DNA of 64,000 bases, from assembly GCA_907163375.1 (NCBI GenBank), contig CAJQUW010003192.1, positions 62,001 through 126,000 on the forward strand. Reading direction: 5' to 3'. Origin of the DNA: Prostheceraeus crozeri (Eukaryota; Platyhelminthes; Polycladida; Euryleptidae). The translations under genes were made by a program, and so were the position numbers. This document shows, in pieces, positions 1 through 11,351 of the stretch. Under the pieces are notes generated by a model. The model was not told the DNA's origin. It searched no databases and was given only the letters and a program-made list of their open reading frames with translations. Within the stretch, counting starts at the first letter, position 1. The number at the start of each line of letters is the position of its first letter.

Positions 1-310
1 TTAGTAACCATTCTTAATCCCGTACGTAAAGCTGTTTCTCAAAACACTGTGAAAGACACTTTTGATTTTGTCAGCCGCATTAAGCGTCTAAATTTGAAGG
101 ATAAGACTTTATGCTCTTTCGATGTCTCTAATCTCTTTACGAATGTTCCTCTTATTGAAACTTTGAGTATTATCGATGAAATTCAGATTCGTTACGATGT
201 TCAGCTTCCTTTGAGACAAGAGACCCTAAAATCTCTGATTCTTCCATGTACTAAAAATATCCAATTCATGTTCGATAAAAAACCTGATATAAAATTGAAA
301 GTACTCATAC
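1..310 (+). mobile_element. Penelope-like element fragment, reverse transcriptase core
   Basis: The + strand frame from about base 49 encodes a short reverse transcriptase piece. It contains FDVSNLFTNVPL, the PLE version of RT motif A with the catalytic Asp, followed about 50 residues later by LILPCTKNIQFMF, which resembles the segment before the next RT motif in canonical (C-terminal endonuclease) PLEs. Nothing after roughly base 310 fits the family, and the left side is cut by the window edge. It is a decayed fragment of a PLE lineage different from the tandem array at 31-53 kb. The family call rests on remembered motifs, not on a search. Confidence 0.7.
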
Positions 311-360
311 AGAAAGAAATACACAAGACATTTCAATGCATCAAAATTTCAAACATGTGA

Positions 361-806
361 GTGGCTGACCGGCCGTGAGAAGCACAAGAAACTGTTGGCC
401 TTGCCTCCTTTTTTTTCGAGAAAGTGTGGTCTGGACAGAAAAGGGATATAGTGATCTCAGCACCATGAGTAAGGCGGTTGAGAGACATGAGCAATCACTT
501 CGCATGTGCACTTTCACTTGACCTTAAAAAGTGCTCGGAAAATTGTTATTAAAAATTCAGCTTTTATGAAAATTAATGTTATAACATAAAAGTGCTTTGT
601 ATAGAAATGGTATTCCAATGCCGAGTGAAGGCCTATGGTCTGGGCGCACGCGACGCCACTGGTATTAACATTGCTATGTTGTCATGTTTTATGATTTTTA
701 CACTATCGAACATTTTTGATGACATATGCATTATAGAAAATTTTAATCAAAAAAGAAAATCCACATAATTAATTGTTGAGCTCGATTTTGTTGTTGATGG
801 TGAGTT
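361..806. other. Unannotated spacer
   Basis: No coding, RNA or repeat signal was recognised between the two PLE fragments. It is AT-rich with scattered stops in all frames. Confidence 0.5.
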
Positions 807-1118
807 TCATTTTTCTAATGTAATATGCTTCACGAAGTCTAAGGTTTGATGGATCACTATCGTGGGAAAGAATAGTTGTAAAGAAGTTGCAACTGTGGCA
901 CTCCAGAGGATGGTGGAAGACGTGCTGTTTGTTTTATGCTCACGGCAACGGATATGCAATGGTGTGATAGTGTTTCCAATGTAGAAGTTACCAAACTTGT
1001 CAGAATTCAGCAGACAGAGCACACATTTCCTTTTTGGTATTTGGTTTACGTGCTTTACGATAATTGTTCGTCTTATGTATGATATCTTCGGGATAGTTGC
1101 TGAGTCGTAGAATATCAT
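807..1118 (-). mobile_element. Penelope-like element fragment, GIY-YIG endonuclease end
   Basis: The minus-strand frame (103 codons) contains KCVLCLLNSDKFGNFYIGNT, then PLHIRCREHK. A cysteine pair, a YIG and an Arg followed by EH are the layout of the GIY-YIG endonuclease at the C-terminus of canonical PLEs. Downstream residues no longer resemble the domain, so the frame has probably shifted. It is opposite in strand to the RT fragment at the window start, so the two are separate insertions or parts of a rearranged copy. Probably dead. Confidence 0.6.
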
Positions 1119-3290
1119 TGAAATTGTTAATGTGTTTGTTTTGGGTTAGATTATAAGAACATCGTTCTTTGATTCTTGCTTTTTCGTTTCTAATGATATT
1201 TCAAATTAGTCTATTATAGACTAATGATATAGTTTAATTTTTATTTTAAAATAGGCTTCGGAAAGAAGTTATAAAGAAGTAATATTTCATTTTATGTGTC
1301 CCACTTTAATAAAATACGTCATCTTTGATAAACAGAACACCTTCATAAATAGCTTTATTCCATAGTTCATAAATCCAAATGTCCAATCAGGAGTTGAGGA
1401 AATGTTGTGAAAATTCATCCAGGTGGCAAGAAATCCTGGAAATAAATTGAAAGTAAAATTGTAAATATCTATCATTTACGCGAGAAAGAAATTTTTGCCA
1501 TTAAAGATTGTGACAAAAGCTCTGCATGACATCGGTACATTTCTTAAAATTTAATTCTATGTAAAACAACGATAGGATTCATTAGATGCTCACTTTTTGA
1601 AATCTGATTCTTTCTGAAATCTGATTTGGTTCTGCAAAGAACTCAAAAAGAGTATCAAACGATTTTGAAAGCAAGGCAGTTTACAACATGAACTTAGTGT
1701 TTTTGAAAAATAGATAAAGATTAAACAAATAGTTTTAAAACAGAAATGATAAGTAGCCATTTACTGGGTGAAAATATTTCTTCACTTGATGCGTCATTGG
1801 TAATCAGCTTCAGAAAATCAGTCAACGTATATTAGCTCCATCCCTGGTGATTTTGAATTTACAAACAATCCTATCTATCAAATATAACTTGTAACAGGAA
1901 AAAGTTTCTAATACATTTTGTGAATTGTGGTTAGTATCAACCGGCTTTATTGATTTTAAATCACTAACTTAATTCATTATACTCATTCAAATCAGTTGCA
2001 ATATCAAATAATTAATCTCGTGTACACTACAAAAAGCATTCAATCCTGAACGATAATACTCATTTATAAGGTCTGACTTTGCCATGTTAATCGTGAGACA
2101 TAATTATGACATGGAATGCGATTAACAGCTTTCCAGAAAGATATGCATGTAAGTGAGACTCGATTGTTACTGCAGAAAATATCAAGATAATTATATTTTA
2201 AAGCGCATATATCTGGAGAAATATTACTCTACATCATGCATGTATATTCTAAGAAACAAAATGTAAACCTCACCGGACTTTATTACAGGTAAAGCAATAT
2301 GATACCAGAGTTTGTCACAAAATGTGAGCAAGTCCTATTTTTCAAGTGTTCCAATTGATCACCAAATTGACTTCATTTTGACTGCAATTATTCCATTAGA
2401 TCAGTTTTCATTGAGCCAGACATATCGGAATGAATCGGAGCTGTTCAAATTTGAATTCACAACATATGCTATGTTCCTGCATGTGTAACTAAGTTTCCAA
2501 ACCAATATAGATCATAGACTTCCATGCATGATCAAAGAAATCGACAGCAGGATCAGCAGTTAATTAAGAAAATGACAAAGAAATCGAACAGAACCATATT
2601 CAAAATTCAATAACACATGTTAACTATAGAACTCAATGCATGTTTTTGAAACAAATTTTCTATCCATTGGAAGACATTTATCGTGCAGCTCAGATGATTG
2701 ATAATGTCTCAGATAATGTTAATAAACCTGAGTGAATACAAATTAACTTACTTTCAATTTTAAGACATGAAAACCTGCAGAGGATTTTTTCTAAATGGAT
2801 TTTTACAGCCTAAATCTTCACAGAGACTTATACCGAAATGATATGAATTAAAGCGGACTCAAGCATTTGAACAAAATACAAATATAATTTAAATTTTTGG
2901 ATGCTCTCTTGGCCTACCAAATATTTTGCATGCTTTTAAAGAACATTAATTAACACATAAACGAAGCTTTGTTCGGATCAGTTGATGAAAAAAGTGAATA
3001 AATTTAATTACTTCCAAGAACGAATTTCGCCAAAAATGAATAGCACATGGTCATTTATTTGGATATGTATTCTGTGAATTTAGAGAATCAACAAATCAAT
3101 GGTCAACATCGTTGTGATAGTGCAATTTTGGCATTATTTTCATGTGGTAGCAATCGTTTATATTGATGTCTTGTTGTTGCCACTTAGTGTATAGCTGCAG
3201 TAGAATATAACTGACTATGACTTGAGATTCATGACCCTGGCATTAGTATAATATTGAAATTCTAAAATTAGCCTATGCAACAAGTCATAA
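1119..3290. other. AT-rich spacer, nothing recognised
   Basis: About 2.2 kb of strongly AT-rich sequence. Only short open frames occur and none has a recognisable motif or splice context. I see no inverted repeats of note. Confidence 0.5.
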
Positions 3291-3425
3291 GCAATAACAC
3301 GTGTATTACCCGTGTAAAAGTGGTGTATTTCTTCACGTGTATTCATATGCAAAGATTGCACGTGTATTACACGTATAAAAGTAGTGTATTTTCGTTTACA
3401 CCAAAAATACACGTGTATACACGCG
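3290..3425. repeat. Short ACGTGTATT-rich local repeat
   Basis: The word CACGTGTATTAC and the following TAAAAGTxGTGTATTT occur twice in direct orientation (about 3299-3330 and 3359-3390), with further CACGTGTAT copies at about 3339 and 3411. It looks like a decayed tandem repeat with a period of about 60 bp built on a palindromic CACGTG core. No function can be assigned. Confidence 0.55.
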
Positions 3426-3777
3426 TACGGGTTGACTGAGAAGTAGTACTAAGATGCAGAAAAAATTCAATTTCGTTGTTTTTGGATGTTATCTGGGGTT
3501 TTCGACCCTGGTGAATTCAATCAAGACATGTGTAAGAATCTACGAGCAGGTCTTCTGATTGGACGAGCGATCTCGACCGTTCCTAGCAGAGTGGAATTCT
3601 ATAAAAAGCCAGTGATGTAGTTTTCATTGCCAACTTTGCCTGTAGCAAGTGACGATGGTTGTGCTATCATATCAATAAGTGTCTAACTATTCAGCTTTTC
3701 ACACGTTGCATGACACGGAAATTATCACTGTAAGATTCCAATGACAGGGTGTTCCTTCGGGACAGCGGATGATGCCG

Positions 3778-3930
3778 TAGTTATGAGTGTGACAGGGGCT
3801 TGATACTTATGTCAATCCGACTCTTCAATGGTCGTCGCGGTCCCTTCGCTGCATGTAGCACTTTGAACTCGCCAGTCAGATGAGTCTTAGCTATTTTGTC
3901 ATGGGTGGCTTATAAACTTCTCCATTGCAA
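3778..3930 (+). repeat. Diverged direct repeat, copy A
   Basis: This stretch matches 4430-4560 in the same orientation with many differences. Shared words include AATCCGACT, GTCGTCG, CTTAGCTAT, TTGTCATGG and CTTCTCCATTG. The two copies lie about 650 bp apart. It could be an old local duplication or two copies of a decayed mobile element; no coding potential is shared. Confidence 0.55.
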
Positions 3931-3931
3931 G

Positions 3932-4025
3932 ACGTTTGTTGATGCAGGCCACTCTACTAGTTTGCTAGCAAGTCAGTCATTCTCCACGTTTGTTGACTTG
4001 CTATCAAGTCACTCTACTGGCTTAT
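3932..4025 (+). repeat. Two-copy tandem repeat of about 50 bp
   Basis: CGTTTGTTGA followed by CACTCTACT and a short GGTTT/GGCTT-like tail occurs twice in a row, with TTGCTAGCAAGTCA / TTGCTATCAAGTCA also shared. It sits just after copy A of the diverged direct repeat. Probably slippage inside an old element. Confidence 0.45.
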
Positions 4026-4429
4026 AGCACGCAAAATTCTCTAAATTAAAACGGCTGGCTAACAGCTCAGTAACAGGTATTGCGATCCAGTCATTGACTG
4101 TTTTGTTATCAGACCATAGTAGGAGCTCAAACGGTGCAGGTGACGGAGATGTTCGGTGTAATACTTCCTGTTGGTGGGCGATCTTCGAGACAGCGGTGAA
4201 GTCCGGAGTGATGATAGCACGGGATGTTGGCAATCGTTCTCCTTGTGAAACCTCTCTGCGTAATTCGTCCAAGTTGTTGCCTTTCATATAATTGTCATAC
4301 TCTGACCGTCTGACCGTCTGGACGATATTCAGCTATCTGCGGGAGGTAACTTTATAAAATTTTCATTGCACTGAGTGACTAAACTTTGTATGTTAGAAAT
4401 GACATTTGTCTTTAACAGGTGTTGAAGAT

Positions 4430-4560
4430 AATGATAAGTGTGAAAAAGGCTTCGGACTTCAGGAATCCGACTGTCCAACAGTCGTCGTGGTCTTTGAACG
4501 CTACTCGGTTGAAGCTTAGCTATCTTGTCATGGATGGCTACTAATCTTCTCCATTGAAAG
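4430..4560 (+). repeat. Diverged direct repeat, copy B
   Basis: Second copy of the segment at 3778-3930. It ends at the left border of the MITE at 4565, so that MITE inserted beside or inside this repeat. A minus-strand 92-codon frame between copies A and B (4009-4287) has no recognisable motif and is not called as a gene. Confidence 0.55.
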
Positions 4561-4564
4561 CGTC

Positions 4565-5013
4565 ACTAGGTGACATGCCACGCTCAATTACGCGTAATTA
4601 CACATGACCCTAAACATCCGTGGCTATGCGGGACATTGCTGCAACATCTGTTATATAAGTTAGTATAGTTGGTAGTCCTGTTATATAGACTTCGCGTCTC
4701 ATGTGTCTGCATGTATCAGAGGCTAAACAATGTGATCGGACCTCAATTTCATGCTCAGGGAAGACAGAACATGCTTAGCGGTTCATCCGTGGTTCAAGCG
4801 ACAACGCAGACAATCGTAGACGAAGCGCAAACTATAAACGCTTGCCCGCGCGTATTCATAAACATTCCCCATGTTTAACAGCATCAGATCAAGTGATTTC
4901 TGACTTTTAGTGCAGCGCGTATGTACGCGGGCAGAAGAATAGAATGTCCTTAACCACGGATGTTTGGGGTGTTCCGTAATTACGCGTGAATCACGCGTGG
5001 CATGTCACCTAGT
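4565..5013. mobile_element. MITE with ~60-bp terminal inverted repeats
   Basis: A non-autonomous DNA transposon of 449 bp. The left end begins ACTAGGTGACATGCCACGC and the right end is its reverse complement. The arms (4565-4623 and 4954-5013) stay similar over about 60 bp, including ATTACGCGTAATTAC and AAACATCCGTGG. There is a second inner inverted pair around GCCCGCGCGTA / TACGCGGGC (about 4843-4935). It has no transposase. I could not find a convincing target site duplication, so the superfamily is unassigned. Confidence 0.75.
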
Positions 5014-5597
5014 AGTCTGACATGGCTGCTACACGTTTCGTTCAAGGTAGAAAGTTACAAAAAATTGAACTGCCTCTGATGATCTCATGATGGCAGTGTG
5101 TTGTTTTATTTGCATGGTCGTTCATTGGTCTCTATAAGAAAACGTTTCATAAACATTTTCTCATCACAGAATCACACAACCCATTCTTTCTCCACCACTC
5201 CAGAATGAGCCATGAGTTCTTTTAAGTGACCTGTGTCCATTCCAAGTCAGAATTTGTCACCATCAGGTGAGAAGCACAGAGGAAGAGGCCTTTCTTTCTG
5301 CTAATGTTGTCTCCATGTCTGCATAAATACTACAAATGGGACTCAGTTCGGATCCACATTCCTGATACATAAAATCTTGATCTTTGAAAATTGTTGCCAT
5401 TTATATTTCGCCTTGTCGACAGCACTCATCCTGACTTTCAAAATGACAACTGGAAGTAAACTTACGTCTGTATCGATTGTAGTAGTAAATTTGTGATCGT
5501 CAAACGAATGAGTGTACAAACACTTCATTTTGGGAATTCCGCATCAATGCTAAAGTTTTCGCTCCATTTGGATGGAGCAGTCATAAAATTCTTCTAA
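5014..5597. other. Spacer, nothing recognised
   Basis: No coding or repeat signal was seen between the MITE and the inverted-repeat PLE copy. Confidence 0.45.
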
Positions 5598-5833
5598 TGC
5601 ATTCAGAATACGGAAACTCATTTTCGAAGTTCTATTAAATTATTATATCACGCTGCCTCTTTAAAGAGTAAGCGACAGAATGGTAAGTATCGTAAAGCAG
5701 TTCAAGCTGAATGGATCACGAACATAATTCACACTGGACGCCGGCTATGCTCGAATGAATACTTCCATGAGGAAGTGTTCTTCTTGAGGTCAACTCTGTC
5801 CAAGAATGTTATCGTGCTCGAGGAACCACTGAC

Positions 5834-6160
5834 GTGCCTACCGTCGAGATGAAGGAGATCAGATTCGCAATTCAGTGCATTGGTGAAGCAGCAACTTTTG
5901 AATCGAGGAAAGTTCAACGCACATTCTTATCTCAGAGTCACCCCATGGTGCCGAACGAATCGCTGGCAACGCTATCAAGGATCCCATACCTCCCACCAAG
6001 AAATCACTCGATGTGTGCTCCTACGACTGCACTTGCGGAACAACCTATGTGGGAAGGACCGAGAGGACGTTGGAAGTGCGTGTCAAAGAACACATTCCGA
6101 AGTGGTGTGAAGAAGGAAAGCAGCGACCAAGATCCAAGCAGCTTCCCACGTCTTTAATTT
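5834..6160 (+). pseudogene. PLE GIY-YIG endonuclease C-terminus
   Basis: The domain is read in more than one + frame. From 6013 one frame gives SYDCTCGTTYVGRTERTLEV followed by RVKEHIPKW: Cys pair, TYVG (the YIG motif), and Arg-x-x-EH, as in the endonuclease that nicks target DNA in canonical PLEs. The preceding residues lie in the neighbouring frame, so there is at least one frameshift near 6010. The domain ends at about base 6150, and what follows is the 3' non-coding end of the element. Confidence 0.65.
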
Positions 6161-6416
6161 CTCAATACTATCTCTCCTGCCAACGTCCAGCGTCAAGAAG
6201 TGCTTTCAAAGTCGTTAGACAGTGCAAGAGCATAGTAGACTTAAGAATTTCTGAGGCTCCTCATATACGGCTGAAGAAATCCTCTGTGTGTGTACAGAAA
6301 GATTTTGTGTACTGTTGTTCACTTATTCCCTTATCTCAGTATTATTTCTTTTCCGCTTCGTCTCTTGTATTATTTTTGCTTCTACTTTCTTATTTTTATC
6401 AGTATTATGATTATAC

Positions 6417-6626
6417 GCTGTACTCATAATCGAGAAACGCACTCCCTTGAATTTCTGCAGATCCGTTAGTTAAAAAGGGAAATAAACAGTTTTTATACCT
6501 GTTTTATATTCTATGAAAAAGGCTCTGTACCCGAAACGTCGAGTAAAAGTTCTTTTTTTCTTTTCCTTTATAATTAACGGATTTGCAGAAATTCAAGGGA
6601 GTACGTTTCTCGATTATGAGTACAGC
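6417..6626. repeat. Inner inverted repeat around the PLE 3' end
   Basis: Arms of 55-60 bp (6417-6475 and 6567-6626) are near-perfect inverted copies, for example TACTCATAATCGAGAAACG and CGTTTCTCGATTATGAGTA. They bracket the motif at 6515-6550. This is nested inside the larger inverted repeat, so the locus is two mirrored layers deep. It may record inverted self-insertion or template switching of the element. Confidence 0.75.
6515..6550 (+). ncRNA. Degenerate hammerhead-ribozyme-like motif of a PLE
   Basis: CTATGAAAAAGGCTC followed by ACCCGAAACGTCGAG resembles the PLE hammerhead layout CUGAUGA-stem II-GAAA-CGUC. PLEs are known to carry such ribozymes in their terminal repeats. Here the CUGAUGA box is altered, so cleavage is unlikely. 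Assigned from memory of the motif only. Confidence 0.4.
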
Positions 6627-6888
6627 CTATACTCATGATCCTCCCGTTTGCTGCCATCACTTATCAGTATTATGACTTTCATGTATACTTTGCAACAGTG
6701 CTCACTTTGCCAGTATTTTTCTGTTATTCCTCTACCCATGTGTGCGTCCAGTGAATTATGTTCGTGATCCAGTCAGCTTGAACTGCTTGTACGATACTTA
6801 CCATTCTGTCGCTTACTCTTTAAAGAGGCAGCGTGATGTCAGAGTCTAATAAAACTTAGAAAATGAGTTTTCATATTCTGAATGCAAT

Positions 6889-7450
6889 TTGGAGATGGGT
6901 GGATGCTAACAGTCTTCCAATGCAGCTGAAAGCGGTCCCAAGCCCGTGCCATATCTTCGGATGTGAATGTAGAGGAGAGGAAATGAAAATAAGATGAATG
7001 GAATGAAAAGGAAGACACAGTTGCACCAAATGCTCACACAAAATATACTTCTATCTTCAAGAGTGTTTGCATGTCCACAGCTAATGAATGAATGGATGAA
7101 TGAAATAGCCTGCAGCAGCTGGATCTATCGATTATTGTTCTTCTTATGGCGTGCATTATGTGTCTTTATTGTTTTTCATAGGGAAGAAAACATTAAAATG
7201 TAGATGTTGTGACGTTCTATGTCAAACCCCTGATGTCTAACTGCACCACTTCATAGCATAAAGCTAAGCGGCAATGTTCAGCGTGCTTTGAATGAGTTAT
7301 ACCACGATTAATGTTGATCACAAATTCAAACTTGCGAAGTATAAACTATATGCTGACGCACAAATAGTCCTAAAATGCTTATCTACGCGTTTTGCAATTG
7401 GTGATCCCTACATTCAAATGAAGAAGCCCGAAGAATGATCCGATGCAATC
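6889..7450. other. Spacer, nothing recognised
   Basis: No motif was found between the PLE remnant and the Gypsy fossil. A 69-codon + frame at 6994-7203 has no recognisable feature. Confidence 0.45.
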
Positions 7451-7477
7451 AGTGCCGTCACAAAAGTTAAACTTCCT

Positions 7478-9900
7478 ATGTTTTCTACGAATGAACCCCT
7501 GACGTGGTTCCGGCGAGCCGAAGTTCAATTCCGCCTCCAGAAAATTACACGCAGTTCAACGAAGTCAGACAGTGTTATTCTATCGCTTCCCGATTGTGTG
7601 TTTACAAAGATTTCCTCTTGGTTAGATGAACAGCCGTCAGACATTGAATATTCTGGCTTTAAGACATTCCTTCTTAAAAAGTTCACGATAACTCCAGCTG
7701 AGCGCGCTAAAAGAATCCTGGATATGACAAGGCGTAGCAACGCTGACCAATCTCCTCGTGAACTCTGGGACGAAATCCAATCTTTAGTTCGTCTCCCTGA
7801 AATAGACCCAATAACTCAAAAGCATTCACGCCTGATGAATTTAGACTGTCAAATTTGGTTGACAGATCAATCAGAGACGCAGACGAATCACCAATCAATT
7901 CCCTTATTGAAAAAGCTGAATCTCTATCGACTGCAAATAAATCTGCACGATTCAACGCTGTCACGTTGTCCACGTGGCATGAGGTATGTGAACTTGGAAA
8001 TGAGTCAGTCAACTCTCAGCAAGATACATCAGGCATAAATGTTGCGAATTCGAAGAAGATCAAAAGCGAATACATTGTGGCGCAACGTTCAAAGTAGGAA
8101 TATATAGTACAGTCTAGCATTTGTAATTTTCACAACAGATATGGACCTAATGCTCACAGTTGTGTTGAAGGCTATGTATGGATCTCAAAAAACGGCATGA
8201 GCGATCGTCATCTTTAATGACGGCCGCAATTAGCAATGTCTTGCATGACAAAGTCTCAAAGTTGTATAAAATTATTGATGAACTGTCTGGACGATCATTT
8301 CTAGTCGACAGTGGTGCACACTGCTCAATCATTCCTGTATCTTCCTCACAAATACCGTATCAAGATCCTAATGTTGCCGCCCTCGTATCAGCTGGTGGAT
8401 CACCGATCAAAGCTTACATTTTTCAAGAGGAAACGCTACGGTTCGAAGGACACACATATAAGTGGCAGTTTGTGGTTGCTGATGTTCGACAATCGTTATT
8501 GAGTGCTGACTTCTTGGCACACTATCAACTCCTAATTGACGTGGCTCCTCGTCGTCTTATCAATATTGAGACATTTGCATCACCTCAGATAGAGCAGCCT
8601 GTTTTGGTAGATGACAGTAACAGTATTTACCCACGAATCTTGGGTCACTACGGTCATTAATTCACTGATTTTGCGGACGTGTTCCGAACAGAGCTGAAAC
8701 AGAATCCAGGTGTCGCCGCACAGCATGGTATCATGCATTATATTGAAACCAATGGACCTCCGGTGCACTCACGCTTTCGACGTCTTCCACCAAACAAGCT
8801 TAAAATAGCAAAGGAACATTTCGCCGAAATGGAAAAGATGGGAATATGCACAAAGTCGGCCAGCCCATGGCCATCCCCTCTTCGCATGGTTTCAAAATCT
8901 TATGGTTCTTATCGTACATGTGGAGATTACCGTCGATTGAACATGCAAACGGAAGCGGATCATTACCCAACTCCCAACATCACACATCACATCTAACTAG
9001 ACATCACAACTTCTGAAAGGTTATTTCCAGGTTCCGGTAAACCCAGCAGGTATACCAAAAACTGCCATAATCACGCCGTTTGGGACATATGCACTCAATT
9101 ATTCAGCGTTTGGACTCGGAGGTTCTGGTGAGAAATTTCAGCGCATGATGGATACAATGCACAATAAATAATGGATACAATAAACTTGCCTTTCTACATC
9201 GTTTACGTTGACGACATCCTGGTGTTTCCTAGAACACATGATGATCACAGAGCACATTTGAAACCGATTCTTCAACTTTTGCGGGAAAGTGGGCTTGTTG
9301 TTCGCGCTGACAAGTGGATCTTTGGCGTCTCAGAAATTGATTTTTTAGGCTATAATATTAACTGCAATGGAAATCGTCCTCTTTCATGAAAGGTCAACGT
9401 TGTTAGCAAGTTTCCTGTTCCTGCCACGGTAAAGTCTCGACAAGAATTGGTTAGAATGATAAATTATTACCATCGATTAATTCCGAATGCAGCAAGGGTC
9501 ATGAAACCATTATATGATGTCACTTCAAACAAGGCGATAGTCTTACAATGGGTACAAAGTCAACAATTGGCGTTCGAAACAGCAAAGAAAGCTTTCGCAA
9601 ACGGAGCTGTTCTCGTTCATCCACTTCCGAATGCGCCTCTTGTTCTATCGACTGATGCCAGCAATATTGCCATCGGTGCAGTTCTCGAGCAGGCTGTGAA
9701 AGATTAACACCAACCGATTGCATTTTTCAGCAGGAAGCTTCGACAACCAGAATTGAAGTACAGTACATTTGATCACGAACTTCTCGCCGCATACCTCTCA
9801 ATTCGACATTTCAAGCACTTCCTTGATGGTGTAGAATTTCCCATTAGAACCGATCATAGACCACTAGTGCATTCTCTTGTGAAGTCATCTGATGCTTGGT
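7478..9900 (+). mobile_element. Ty3/Gypsy LTR retrotransposon fossil
   Basis: An old copy of a Ty3/Gypsy element. In order it shows a gag-like region (from 7478), a retropepsin with the VDSGAHCSIIP active-site motif (near 8300), reverse transcriptase with YVDDILVF (near 9200) and the start of RNase H with LSTDASNIAIGAVL (near 9640) and a later TDHRPLVH box. No integrase and no LTR pair were seen around it. It is clearly broken, with roughly half a dozen or more breaks, and looks much older than the Gypsy copy at 10.9-16.4 kb. Confidence 0.85.
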
Positions 9901-10920
9901 ACACATGAAAGGTGCACATGTTTAAGCTTAATGGAAGGTCCCTGATGAAAGTACGATGAGAGCGAATTCGATTTTCATGAGTTGGTTTGACTAGACATAT
10001 GTAGAAGTTGTTTGATAGTATAATGACTCGTTTGCCATCTTCATGGTTTGTAGCAAGAGACCTTGGGAAATCTAAATGAAAATATCGAAGCTGCTGCTTT
10101 AGTTGAGCGACTAATGGATCTGAATGGCAATAAATCATAATTTGGATCGCAGTTGGATAGAGGATGTCTCCATGCTACATTGCAATGACAGTTAAAATAA
10201 TAGGATGAAATTGGAACGAGATGGAATGAAGATGAAAGTAGATTTGGAACAACCAAGGAAGCTATCGAATAATGCTGATCGGAGAAGGAAACTGGAAATT
10301 GAGACATTTGAATAAGTGTGTGAACGTGACTGTATTAGATATTTTGAACGGGGAAAGTTCTTTCTCTTGTTTCCATGCTCTCAGCCTGTTTTATTTCTAC
10401 CTTGTTACACAAAATTGAGGAAGCACTTTGTCCCTATTGTAGAGGGCAAAAAACATCAACAATTAGTGATTTTAACAATCTTTGACGGTTTTAAAACATA
10501 CATTTCTGTACATGTCACCTCTGTATCACCGTCTAATTTAAAAGAGGAAACATGATTTTGAAAGGCAGTGGATTCTTGTGTTGGGTAAACTCTTCCAACA
10601 AATGTCGCCCAGCGATTGTAAAGAGATCAACTATCGTTTGAGCAATGCTACCTCATGCAAAGTCTGAAGATGTTGACTATCTGCTATCCTCACGAACCAA
10701 ACCCGTTTACATTTTCTGCTTCATCACTGCTGCATCATGGCCTTGTTTTATGGCCTTGCTTGGAATTATGGATTCTACATGTCGTATGGCAAGCCTCTTC
10801 CACTCATATACAATTAATGCATATCCAGTGAATTGAACGACTATCGTCTTGCAACCTGAATGCCTGTTTCATAGTATATCATATTTTTTTACAGGTGAAC
10901 AGTTTCCATTGAACTGCAAT
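9901..10920. other. Spacer, nothing recognised
   Basis: Short frames on both strands without recognisable motifs. It ends at the 5-bp target duplication of the next element. Confidence 0.45.
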
Positions 10921-10925
10921 AATAT

Positions 10926-11351
10926 TGTAACCCTGTATATTCTAGCACTCTGGATAACAGGCTACTTAGATAATATATGATAGTTATTGAATTGTGATAG
11001 TCTATTACTTTCTACCAACTCCGTATTGCGTATCCAGCAACCCTGAGCTCTCGCCTACCTTTCCCTGTAGTTATCTCCTTGCTAAGCTTTTATGAAGATA
11101 AAACCAATGGTCCAGATATACTCGGTTTATTCTACCTATGAGGGAGATAAGAAGAAGAATGAACAGCGTACAGATAGCGACAATAGAAGACTCAGTTCGG
11201 TGACGAGGAATACTTATCATCTCGGTTTATATAGGTACTGTAATTCTCAATTCCCATTATTTTTAATGTGTGTACCGGCTGTCTCCTTTTCCACCCGTCA
11301 CAGCTTGACTTTTATGATGAAGATATTTTTGATGTATTTCAGCCTTGTTAC
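10926..11351 (-). repeat. 3' LTR of the Gypsy element
   Basis: 426 bp, TGTAAC to GTTAC. It is the direct partner of 15984-16409. A short + frame repeated in both LTRs (MKIKPMVQIYSVYSTYEGDK) is a by-product of LTR identity and not a gene. Confidence 0.92.

Larger units (their letters stand above)
5598..6888 (+). mobile_element. Penelope-like element remnant between inverted repeats
   Basis: Arms of about 145 bp (5598-5741 and 6744-6888) are inverted copies of each other, sharing CGCTGCCTCTTTAAAGAGTA, ATTCTGTCGCTTACTC and ACGAACATAATTCAC (in either sense). They enclose about 1 kb that holds the C-terminal GIY-YIG end of a PLE and a hammerhead-like 3' motif. Flanking inverted terminal copies are a known trait of Penelope insertions. 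The reverse transcriptase is absent, so the copy is 5'-truncated and dead. Confidence 0.7.

Noticed and set aside
4009-4287. 92-codon minus frame between the diverged direct repeats
   Set aside because: Composition is plausible, but no motif or relative is recognised and the region is a decayed repeat.
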